NCBI GenBank assembly: GCA_965227155.1
Contig: OZ245731.1
Location: 1,550,001 to 1,614,000, forward strand
DNA: 64,000 nucleotides
Origin: UBA6059 sp965227155
Lineage (GTDB): Bacteria; Bacteroidota; Bacteroidia; Cytophagales; Cyclobacteriaceae
Direction: 5' to 3'
Shown here: piece by piece, positions 56,925 to 64,000 of the stretch
Position numbering within the stretch: position 1 is the stretch's first letter
Layout: the number at the start of each line of letters is the position of its first letter
Made by a program: the position numbers and the translations under genes
Notes under the pieces: generated by a model
The model's database searches: none
Seen by the model: only the letters and a program-made list of their open reading frames with translations
What the model was told of the DNA's origin: nothing

Positions 56925-59567
56925 ATGAAAGGAAAGATAATTTGTGCGGTATTGATGGTATTGGTTTGGATGGATGTGGAAGCACAGATCCGTTACAACA
57001 GAAGGCCACAACCCAAAGAAGACCTTGTGATTAGCTATTCTAATCCAAAGGAATACATTATTGCCAATATTGAAATCCTGGGGTCGCAATTCCTAGATAA
57101 AAATGCCCTCATTTCCCTATCCGGACTCAAGGTAGGCGATAAAATAAGAATACCAGGAGCAGACGTATCCTCTGCCATAGATAAACTATGGGCTCAGGGT
57201 ATTATCGGCGATATTTCTATCTATGCCTCGAAAATTGAGGGAGAAGAAGTTAGCCTGACCATAGAGCTGGCTGAGCGACCCAGGCTCACCAGATTTTCCT
57301 TTGAAGGACTCACCCGCACACAGGAAAAAGACATTAGGGAAAGCATTAACCTCATAAGAGGTAGGGTAGTGACAGACGCTCTGGTTAAAAATGCAGAACT
57401 CACCATTCAAAAATACTTCGCAGAAAAAGGCTATTTGAATGCTGACATTAAAGTAGTCCAGAAGCCCGACACATTATTATCCAACAGTATTCAACTTAAT
57501 GTAACGGTTGACAAAAAGCGAAAGGTAAAAATTAACCGTATTGATTTTTCTGGTGATACCATATTCACGGATAGTAAGCTCAAGAGCAAGCTTAAGAAAA
57601 CAGGTGAAAAACCAAGAATCTCAATATTCAAAGACCTGGCAAGCAAACTTGTAAGTCTTTTCAAACCCAAGGAACTGAAGGAATTCATCACTACGAAAGA
57701 AAAAGTAAGTGTTGGCGAATACCTGGGGGATCATGTCAAAATCAACATCTTCAAATCCAATAAGTATATAGAGGCTGAATTTGAAAATGATAAGAACAAC
57801 CTCATTGCCTTTTACAATTCCAAAGGATACAGGGATGCAGAAATAGTGGCTGATTCCATTTATGATTACAATGGAAATTCAGTCAACATTGATATCAAAG
57901 TTGATCCGGGTCAGCAGTACAAATTCAGAGATATTATCTGGACAGGCAACTATGTATATGAAGACAAGACGCTGCAGGATGTATTGGGAATAAAAGAAGG
58001 CGATATCTATGACCTGGAGCTTGTTAATAAGAAACTAAACTATAATCCTCAGGGCACTGACATCAGCTCCCTTTACATGGATAACGGTTATCTGTTCTTT
58101 GAGGTAAACCCTATTGAGGTTAGCATCAAAGATGATTCTATTGATGTGGAAATGAGGATCAAAGAAGGGCCTCAGGCAAAAATCAATGAAGTTATCATCT
58201 CAGGTAATGACAGAACCAGTGATCATGTAATTCTGCGCGAGTTAAGAACACTGCCAGGCGAATATTTCAGCCGAGCCGATTTGATTAGAACCCAGAGAGA
58301 GCTTTCACAGCTTGGGTATTTTGACCCTGAGCAGGTAAGCCCTGTGCCTATGCCCAACCCGGCAGATGAAACGGTTGATATAGAATGGAACCTTGTGGAA
58401 AGGCCTAGCGACCAGATTGAGCTTTCCGGTGGCTGGGGTGGTGCCTTTGGCTTTGTTGGTACATTGGGTCTGGTATTCAATAACTTCTCCATCAGAAATA
58501 TTCCCCATTTCGATAAATGGCGACCACTACCTGTGGGTGATGGCCAAAAGCTTTCATTACGTATGCAAGCCAATGGTAGAAGGTTCCAGAGTTATACATT
58601 CTCCTTTAATGAGCCTTGGCTGGGTGGTAAAAAGCCTAACAACTTCGGGGTAAACTATTCTTATTCCGTACAGCGAAGCTTAAACAACTTCACCAACGAG
58701 GTATTTGGCTCTCTTAAAGTACAAGGTGTTACATTAAGCCTTGGCAGAAGAGTACAATGGCCGGATGACTTCTTTACCGTAAGTAATTCCATCTCATACC
58801 TCAATTATGACCTATTCAACTTCGGCCAGTCATTAGGCTTTAGCTCAGGAGTATCTAATAACATAAACTTTAACACTACCATAGCGCGGAATAGCATTGA
58901 CAATCCGATGTTCCCTCGTACCGGTAGTATGATTTCATTGAGCGTAGCTCTTACGCCTCCACACAGCCTCTGGCGAGATCTGGATTTTGAATCAGCCTCA
59001 CCGGAGGAGAGATACAGATGGGTAGAATATCACAAGTGGATGTTTGATACTAAGTTCTACACTAAGCTGATCGGTAATCTTGTGTTGGAAACCAGGGCTC
59101 ACTTAGGCTTTATTGGTAGCTATGGTGGTAGCTCTCAGATTGGGCCGTTTGAAAGGTTCTTCCTTGGTGGCGATGGCCTTACCGGTCAGAACTTCCTGCT
59201 GGGCAATGACATTATAGGCTTAAGAGGTTATGAAAACAACAGCCTCGTGCCTCCTCCCGACGAAAATGGCCTTGAGGGAGGTACTATTTACAATAAATAC
59301 GTATTTGAATTGCGTTATCCTCTATCGCTAAACCCAAGTGCAACGATTTACATTACCTCATTCCTGGAAGCTGGTAATAACTGGAATGACCCGAAAGAAT
59401 TTAACCCCTACAATATGTACAAGTCTGCCGGTTTTGGTGCGAGGATATTCATGCCGGCATTTGGATTACTTGGTGTTGATTGGGGATATGGCTTTGATAC
59501 ACCTCCGGGAGGTGTAGATATTTCAGGTCCACAGTTCCACTTCTCAATTGGACAACAGATCAGATAA
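56925..59567 (+). CDS. bamA: Outer-membrane assembly protein BamA
   Basis: Central component of the BAM complex that folds outer-membrane proteins. 880 residues: signal peptide (1-20), POTRA domains (about 45-430, with repeated GYxxAxI and VxIxVDPGQ segments such as GYLNADIKV and SVNIDIKVDPGQQY), then a 16-strand barrel with the conserved loop motif GLRGYENNS (near 765). The C-terminal residues are HFSIGQQIR; the final aromatic is therefore internal to the last strand. Expressed with uppS and the two ompH genes. Confidence 0.95.
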   Translation: MKGKIICAVLMVLVWMDVEAQIRYNRRPQPKEDLVISYSNPKEYIIANIEILGSQFLDKNALISLSGLKVGDKIRIPGADVSSAIDKLWAQGIIGDISIYASKIEGEEVSLTIELAERPRLTRFSFEGLTRTQEKDIRESINLIRGRVVTDALVKNAELTIQKYFAEKGYLNADIKVVQKPDTLLSNSIQLNVTVDKKRKVKINRIDFSGDTIFTDSKLKSKLKKTGEKPRISIFKDLASKLVSLFKPKELKEFITTKEKVSVGEYLGDHVKINIFKSNKYIEAEFENDKNNLIAFYNSKGYRDAEIVADSIYDYNGNSVNIDIKVDPGQQYKFRDIIWTGNYVYEDKTLQDVLGIKEGDIYDLELVNKKLNYNPQGTDISSLYMDNGYLFFEVNPIEVSIKDDSIDVEMRIKEGPQAKINEVIISGNDRTSDHVILRELRTLPGEYFSRADLIRTQRELSQLGYFDPEQVSPVPMPNPADETVDIEWNLVERPSDQIELSGGWGGAFGFVGTLGLVFNNFSIRNIPHFDKWRPLPVGDGQKLSLRMQANGRRFQSYTFSFNEPWLGGKKPNNFGVNYSYSVQRSLNNFTNEVFGSLKVQGVTLSLGRRVQWPDDFFTVSNSISYLNYDLFNFGQSLGFSSGVSNNINFNTTIARNSIDNPMFPRTGSMISLSVALTPPHSLWRDLDFESASPEERYRWVEYHKWMFDTKFYTKLIGNLVLETRAHLGFIGSYGGSSQIGPFERFFLGGDGLTGQNFLLGNDIIGLRGYENNSLVPPPDENGLEGGTIYNKYVFELRYPLSLNPSATIYITSFLEAGNNWNDPKEFNPYNMYKSAGFGARIFMPAFGLLGVDWGYGFDTPPGGVDISGPQFHFSIGQQIR

Positions 59568-59571
59568 CGAC

Positions 59572-60105
59572 ATGAAAAGGCTGTTCCTCATATCGCTCTT
59601 ATTTTTTGGCACGCTTAATGCTATACAAGCACAGAAGTTTGGCTATGTAGATACCGGTTACATACTTGGCCAAATGAAAGAATATCAATCTGCGCAGAAA
59701 GAGATTGAAGAACTCTCCAAAGCCTGGGAAGCTGAAATACAGGAAATGTATAAGGAGGTAGAGGCAATGGAGGCGGCATTGAAGGCAGAAGAAGTTTTGC
59801 TAACCAAGGATATGTATGCAGAACGGAAGGCTGAAATCAATGAAAAGCTGAAAGAAGTCAAAGAATACCAGAAAAAAGTATTTGGCTTTGAAGGTTTATT
59901 CTTTCTGAAAAAGAAAGAATTGATAAAACCCGTGCAAGATAAAGTTTTTGAAGCGGTAGAAATCGTGGCAAAAAATAATAGATTGCAGATCGTTTTGGAT
60001 AAGGCTGGGGATCTGGTCATTATCTATTCAGATCCGATCCATGATTACACGGATTTTGTACTTGAAGAATTAGGATTAGGAGATTCAAATGATACAATTA
60101 AATAA
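59572..60105 (+). CDS. OmpH/Skp-family periplasmic chaperone 1
   Basis: 177 residues from the ATG at 59572 (4 bp after bamA). Signal peptide (1-18), then FGYVDTGYILGQMKEYQSAQ and a long coiled coil (about 40-125) that forms the Skp tentacles, ending in a short helical cap. Skp holds unfolded outer-membrane proteins for delivery to BamA. Bacteroidota usually have two in tandem, as here. Confidence 0.92.
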   Translation: MKRLFLISLLFFGTLNAIQAQKFGYVDTGYILGQMKEYQSAQKEIEELSKAWEAEIQEMYKEVEAMEAALKAEEVLLTKDMYAERKAEINEKLKEVKEYQKKVFGFEGLFFLKKKELIKPVQDKVFEAVEIVAKNNRLQIVLDKAGDLVIIYSDPIHDYTDFVLEELGLGDSNDTIK

Positions 60106-60124
60106 ACTATTAATAATTACGGTC

Positions 60125-60661
60125 ATGAAAATGAAAAGTGTTTTTGTATTGGGCTTTATGCTACTGGCAACAGGAGCCTTTGCACAGCAAAATTTAAAGA
60201 TCGGCTACACAAATGTTGATTATATTCTGAGTTTAATGCCTGAAACAAAGCAGGTAGAGTCTGAATTTTCAGCTTATCAAAAGCAAATTGAAAATCAGCT
60301 GCAAGCAAAAATTACAGAATTCCAGACTAAAGGTCAGGAGTATCAGCAAACTGTGGAAACCATGACAGACGTGGTAAGAGCTGATAAAGAAGCAGAATTG
60401 CAGAGCTTACAACAGAGAATCGAGAAGTTTCAAAGAGATTCTCAATCCAGTCTGCAAAAGAAACAGGCAGAATTGTTCCAGCCTTTGTTTGATAAAATAG
60501 GCACTGCGATCAATGCCGTGGGCAAGGAAAATGGCTACTCACACATTTTTAGCTCAGGTGCTCCAGGCATGGATGTATTGCTTTATGCTTCTGATGATAG
60601 TGATTGCACTGATCTGGTACTTCAAAAACTTGGTATCGATCCTCCGGCTAACGGTCAATAA
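60125..60661 (+). CDS. OmpH/Skp-family periplasmic chaperone 2
   Basis: 178 residues from the ATG at 60125 (19 bp after the first copy); the ATG at 60089 lies inside the previous gene and gives no signal peptide. Signal peptide (1-21, GAFA-Q), IGYTNVDYILSLMPETKQV, then a coiled coil (about 50-120). Last gene of the uppS-bamA-ompH-ompH unit; the terminator lies beyond, inside the convergent chrA gene. Confidence 0.92.
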   Translation: MKMKSVFVLGFMLLATGAFAQQNLKIGYTNVDYILSLMPETKQVESEFSAYQKQIENQLQAKITEFQTKGQEYQQTVETMTDVVRADKEAELQSLQQRIEKFQRDSQSSLQKKQAELFQPLFDKIGTAINAVGKENGYSHIFSSGAPGMDVLLYASDDSDCTDLVLQKLGIDPPANGQ

Positions 60662-60667
60662 GATTTT

Positions 60668-61843
60668 TTACAAAACAAATCCTAAAATAAGCCCCGTGAG
60701 TATTAACCACGGGGCTTTTATTTTGGTGAAATACAATATACCAAAAGAGGCTATAATGATGCCGTAGTTGAGCGGGGTATCCTCCATCGGTTTCATCAAT
60801 AAAAAAGCAGCGGCGATCACCATTCCACAGCTTACTGCATTAATGCCTTCCAGGGAGGCTTTGATTACCCTAAACTTTTTGAGCGACTCCCAAAAGCGGC
60901 TTACGAAAAATATGAGAAACGTACCGGGCAAAAAGATCCCGGCAGCCGCCACAAAAGCACCCAATAGCTCACCACCAACCCCATAGGATCGCATTGCCAA
61001 AGCACCAATATAAGCGCAGAATGAAAACACAGGGCCCGGTAGCGCTTGTACCAATGCATACCCGGTCAAAAACTCCTCTGATGTTAAATATGATTTGAAC
61101 TCTACAAACTCAGTGTATAATAATGGTACTAAGACCTGGCCCCCACCAAAAACCAGACTGCCATTTCGGTAAAAATTCTCAAAGAGCCTTACTGCCAAGA
61201 AATTTGATATCCCCCCAAATAATGCCGCTACAATCAGCACACTTATCCAAAGAATAAAGTTGGACCAGTTCACCCTGATCTTATCCTTTTCTTCGATCGG
61301 CTGCCTCTTGTATTTAAAAGCAGTAACAAAACCTCCTGCTACCAGAATAACTGGAAATAAAAATGGGCTTGCAATGAAAAATGAGACTACTACAGCCAGA
61401 AGCATGAGGACAATACCTGTAGTGCTATCAATGACCTTCTTCACAAATATAGCTGCAGCATATGCCACTATGCCAATAGCCATGGGTTGGATAAACTTTG
61501 TGAAATGCAGGCTGACAGACTGATCCGAGAAATAGTTTGTAAGAATGCCTGCGGTTGTCATTAAAATAAAAGCAGGGAGCATCCATACTATTAGTGTTAG
61601 GTACGCCAGGTTGGGCCCACCAATACGAAACCCCAGTGCTGTGATTGTCTGTGTAGAGGTTGGGCCAGGCAATATCTGGCACAGTGCATTTAATTCCAGC
61701 AAGTCCTTTTCAGAAAGGTAGCCGCGCTTATTTACCAGAATATTCAGGAACATGGCCATGTGACCCTGCGGACCACCAAAAGCTGTAAGTGCCAGAAGGG
61801 CGACATCTTTCAAAAAAATGTAATATCGAACCCTTCTGATCAT
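60668..61843 (-). CDS. chrA: Chromate transporter ChrA
   Basis: 391 residues, the long two-domain type, with about ten to twelve membrane helices. The repeated CHR motifs are visible: TAFGGPQGHMAMF with GPTSTQT in the first half, FGGGQVLVPLL and ALPGPVFSFCAYIG in the second. The family exports chromate in exchange for other ions and gives resistance; sulphate mimicry is common. The last 15 codons overlap the ompH terminator. No chrB-type regulator is nearby. Confidence 0.92.
   Translation of the reverse strand: MIRRVRYYIFLKDVALLALTAFGGPQGHMAMFLNILVNKRGYLSEKDLLELNALCQILPGPTSTQTITALGFRIGGPNLAYLTLIVWMLPAFILMTTAGILTNYFSDQSVSLHFTKFIQPMAIGIVAYAAAIFVKKVIDSTTGIVLMLLAVVVSFFIASPFLFPVILVAGGFVTAFKYKRQPIEEKDKIRVNWSNFILWISVLIVAALFGGISNFLAVRLFENFYRNGSLVFGGGQVLVPLLYTEFVEFKSYLTSEEFLTGYALVQALPGPVFSFCAYIGALAMRSYGVGGELLGAFVAAAGIFLPGTFLIFFVSRFWESLKKFRVIKASLEGINAVSCGMVIAAAFLLMKPMEDTPLNYGIIIASFGILYFTKIKAPWLILTGLILGFVL
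60689..60720 (+). terminator. Terminator after the ompH pair, within the chrA coding region
   Basis: AAGCCCCGTG (60689-60698) and CACGGGGCTT (60708-60717) form a perfect 10-bp GC-rich stem followed by TTTATTTT. It serves the plus-strand ompH operon while the same bases encode the last residues of the minus-strand chrA gene. Confidence 0.88.
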
Positions 61844-61855
61844 TTAATAGGACTA

Positions 61856-62827
61856 TTATTTTTTTAAACCTATTTCTTTTAGCCGCTCATCCAAAAACTC
61901 CCCGGCGCTCATGTCTGTATATTTTTTGGGGTTTTTTTCTGTAATGCATTGTGGTAAGCATGTAAGATCCATATCAGACCTGGGGTGCATAAAGAACGGT
62001 ATTGAAAAGCGTGAGTTTTTCATTTCTTCTCTTGGTGGATTAACCACACGATGGATGGTAGACTTCAGCTTATCATTAGTGAGCCGGGCGAGCATATCAC
62101 CAACATTCACAATGATTTGCTCAGGAAGTGCTGTAATGGGAATCCAGGAACCGTCCCTGCGCTGCACCTGTAGTCCATCTGCACTAGCACCCATTAGCAG
62201 TGTAATCAGGTTGATATCTCCATGCTCAGCTGCACGCACGGCATCATCAGGTATTTGATCCGGGTTCTCTATTGGAAAATAATGGATAGGCCGGAGTATA
62301 CTATTACCATATTTGACCTTATCTTGGAAATAATCCTCTTCCAACCCCAGATAAAGGGCTATTGCCTGCAACAAGCGCTGACCGGTTTTTTCCAGGGTTT
62401 GGTAGGCTTTAAGGGTTATTTCCTTAAACTCGGGAAGCTCCTCAGGCCAGATGTTATGCGGATATTCATGTGTAACCTCATCAGAGGGCTGGGGATCTTG
62501 CCCCACATGGTAAAACTCCTTGAGATCACCGGTATTTCTTCCTTTTGCGTGTTCCTTACCCTTACCTATATAGCCCCGTTGACCATAGAGCTCAGGTTTT
62601 TCATATTTTGCCTTCACTTCATCTGGTAGGGCAAAAAATGCCTGAATAGCCTCATAAAGCTGTTTTGTAAGATCATCAGTAAGGCCATGGTTTTTTATGG
62701 CTACAAAACCAATATCATTAAAAGCATCACCCAATTGCTTCACAAAAAGGTGCTTTACAAGCTCATCATTGGTATTGAAGTCATTTAAATCTAGGGAAGG
62801 TATTTCGTCGAGTAATAATTTAGACAT
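61856..62827 (-). CDS. Isopenicillin-N-synthase-like Fe(II)/2-oxoglutarate oxygenase
   Basis: 323 residues with the N-terminal DIOX_N region and the C-terminal oxygenase core. The iron triad is His202, Asp204 (HGD) and His259 (STIHR); the RxS motif for 2-oxoglutarate is Arg273/Ser275 (NSRFSIPFF). Widespread in Bacteroidota; the substrate is not known, and some relatives make antibiotics or modify amino acids. It ends 12 bp upstream of chrA's start codon on the same strand, so a shared transcript is possible. Confidence 0.88.
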   Translation of the reverse strand: MSKLLLDEIPSLDLNDFNTNDELVKHLFVKQLGDAFNDIGFVAIKNHGLTDDLTKQLYEAIQAFFALPDEVKAKYEKPELYGQRGYIGKGKEHAKGRNTGDLKEFYHVGQDPQPSDEVTHEYPHNIWPEELPEFKEITLKAYQTLEKTGQRLLQAIALYLGLEEDYFQDKVKYGNSILRPIHYFPIENPDQIPDDAVRAAEHGDINLITLLMGASADGLQVQRRDGSWIPITALPEQIIVNVGDMLARLTNDKLKSTIHRVVNPPREEMKNSRFSIPFFMHPRSDMDLTCLPQCITEKNPKKYTDMSAGEFLDERLKEIGLKK

Positions 62828-62860
62828 GACAATTTTTTTACAATATAATTTTTACAAACA

Positions 62861-62891
62861 AAAAAACCATTGGTGTCAATACCAATGGTTT
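62861..62891 (-). terminator. Terminator after the DUF4399 lipoprotein
   Basis: AAACCATTGG (62864-62873) and CCAATGGTTT (62882-62891) form a perfect 10-bp stem; the minus strand continues with seven T. It lies 24 bp after the DUF4399 stop and 34 bp upstream of the oxygenase start. Confidence 0.85.
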
Positions 62892-62914
62892 CCTTAAAAT
62901 ATCAAATTAGATAG

Positions 62915-63385
62915 TTATTCTACAGTTACTCTTATGCTTGCTGCCATTGGCTTTCCATATGAAGCATGCACACCATCGGCAAATTGAAGGGATAATACAT
63001 ATTCTCCTGGCTCCAACTCGATAGAAGCGTCCGTTTGACCTTTACCATAATGAATAGTTGTGTCAGACATGGGAATGACCTCACCCTCAGGCCAAAATTC
63101 CTGATTGATAAGGATATGATGGTGACCATACCCTTCTTTCACTTCTCCGGCAGGTTCTATTTCCATGCCTTCTACACCCATTTCTATATAAACCGGTGAC
63201 GGGACAGTAGCACCGTCTTCAGGATATTTAAAAAATACACGCGGCTCTACCGCAGTTTCAGTTTCTGCTACAGGAGCTGCCTCGGTTGTTGTTTCTTCGG
63301 CTTCAGCCTGTTCTGATTGGTTTCCTGAGCCACCGCAGGCAAATGAAATGACTAATATTAATTGAAGAAAATTGCTGAGTTTCAT
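62915..63385 (-). CDS. DUF4399 lipoprotein
   Basis: 156 residues: lipoprotein signal with lipobox (ISFACG), a Glu/Thr/Ala-rich linker (about 22-48), then the DUF4399 domain (FFKYPEDGATVPSPVYIEM, GYGHHHILIN, LEPGEYVLSLQFADGVHASY) with a conserved histidine-rich strand. Function unknown; the histidines may bind metal. Probably a single-gene unit with its own terminator. Confidence 0.85.
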   Translation of the reverse strand: MKLSNFLQLILVISFACGGSGNQSEQAEAEETTTEAAPVAETETAVEPRVFFKYPEDGATVPSPVYIEMGVEGMEIEPAGEVKEGYGHHHILINQEFWPEGEVIPMSDTTIHYGKGQTDASIELEPGEYVLSLQFADGVHASYGKPMAASIRVTVE

Positions 63386-63437
63386 AATTAGTTAATTTTT
63401 GATCGATTACTATATGTGTACAAATATAATATTTGGT

Positions 63438-64000
63438 TTAATGATAAACCTGCGCCAGCACTTTGATTGACTTCATTTCGTGCCAATGATCATAATGCTC
63501 CCTGAAATAACTGATCAGCAATTCCAATGTTTCGCGTCTAATGTTGCCTGATGATTGTATGGGTTGGTCATAAGGTGAATTTGTTAATGATTGAATAAAT
63601 GCTGTCAGGTTTTCATCAGCTTCCAGCTTTCGTATTTCACGAAACAAATCCTGTGGCTCATGAATACCAAGGCCCAGGTAACGGGTAAATTTCAATACAA
63701 ACTGAAGGTGGAAATTCTCATAGCCTTTATTCAGCGTATCCAGAATCTCAAGCGAATGAAATGCAAAATCAAATTGCTCGTGCTGTTCCTCCTCCTCGCC
63801 AGCTACCCTGCCTATAAATTCTGCAATAAACATGGCCTGACTGGATTTTCTAATGTCAAAAGGAATGGATTGGTAAACATTGGAAAGCCGATACTCAGAA
63901 ATCCTATGGATGGTCTGGCCTGCTTTATGGTAAACCACCAGATCAAGTAAACTAAGTGGTTGAAAATGGCCGATGGTTTTTTTGGAGTTTTTACTTCTTA
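63438..64000 (-). CDS. recO: DNA repair protein RecO (5' end cut by window)
   Basis: RecO loads RecA onto single-stranded DNA together with RecR. The frame runs off the right edge; 186 residues are visible of about 230. The visible part starts near RSKNSKKTIGHFQPLSLLD, the end of the N-terminal OB-fold, and continues with YHKAGQTIHRISEYR, QSIPFDIRKSSQAMFI and the helical domain (EIRKLEADENLTAF). The zinc-finger cysteines seen in some RecO proteins are absent, as in other Bacteroidota. The gene's GTG at 63938 is internal. Confidence 0.9.
   Translation of the reverse strand, partial: RSKNSKKTIGHFQPLSLLDLVVYHKAGQTIHRISEYRLSNVYQSIPFDIRKSSQAMFIAEFIGRVAGEEEEQHEQFDFAFHSLEILDTLNKGYENFHLQFVLKFTRYLGLGIHEPQDLFREIRKLEADENLTAFIQSLTNSPYDQPIQSSGNIRRETLELLISYFREHYDHWHEMKSIKVLAQVYH

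Overview
The window reads as a chromosomal segment of a member of the Bacteroidota, most likely a Cytophagales-type marine or soil bacterium. The evidence is the gene content and order (uppS-bamA-ompH-ompH preceded by nadK and DUF6089 outer-membrane proteins; ECF sigma factor with a HEAT-repeat anti-sigma and DUF4097 proteins; a large lamin-tail surface protein; a TonB-dependent receptor with a carboxypeptidase-like N-terminal domain), promoters resembling TAnnTTTG, few strong Shine-Dalgarno sites and several TTG/GTG starts. The assignment is inferred from families and was not searched. Both ends cut genes: nusA on the left, recO on the right.

Layout. 1-4.2 kb: nusA-infB, a terminator and a small membrane protein. 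4.2-6.4 kb (minus): a SAM methyltransferase with a C-terminal THUMP-like region, and asd. 6.5-12.6 kb: a 2022-residue secreted protein with four lamin-tail domains and many Ig-like repeats. 12.7-14.5 kb: DksA-like protein, scpB, rluB. 14.5-16.3 kb: an AT-rich island with a 58-residue HTH protein (minus), a lipoprotein with a hydrophobic two-cysteine tail and an 80-residue membrane protein, bounded by two similar palindromes; a CPBP protease follows. 17.2-20.3 kb: an FtsX-type ABC permease with its PadR regulator, whose palindromic operator overlaps the promoter. 20.4-21 kb: a DUF4160-DUF2442 pair.

21.0-22.3 kb is the most unusual part: four tandem units of about 150 bp (three are exactly 150), each with REP-like hairpins at both ends in inverted orientation, with a small GIY-YIG nuclease gene between units 1 and 2. 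It resembles REPIN/RAYT systems, but with a GIY-YIG nuclease where the transposase would be. Right after it are two tandem TPP riboswitches in front of a TonB-dependent receptor, presumably for a thiamin compound. A mazEF-type pair with its operator, two other repeat-rich gaps and a thiamin-pyrophosphokinase-like protein lacking the catalytic motif follow.

27-42 kb is mostly housekeeping: prmC, ribD, msrC, GTP-type PEP carboxykinase, an RDD protein, psd, gdhA, cdsA, DUF2007, a second CPBP protease, dusB, an EamA transporter, an SLC13 transporter, a DUF1684 lipoprotein and Cu/Zn SOD. 42-48 kb: a DUF4403 lipoprotein, the ECF/anti-sigma/DUF4097 operon and metK. 48-64 kb: tetrapyrrole-methylase-fold methyltransferase, DUF2905, hydrolase, pdxJ, yqeY, cvpA-like, hydrolase-CBS-nadK, two DUF6089 proteins, uppS, bamA, two ompH/skp genes, then chrA, an Fe(II)/2-oxoglutarate oxygenase, a DUF4399 lipoprotein and recO on the minus strand. 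The uppS-bamA-ompH block links undecaprenyl-phosphate synthesis with outer-membrane protein assembly; cdsA and psd supply phosphatidylethanolamine synthesis.
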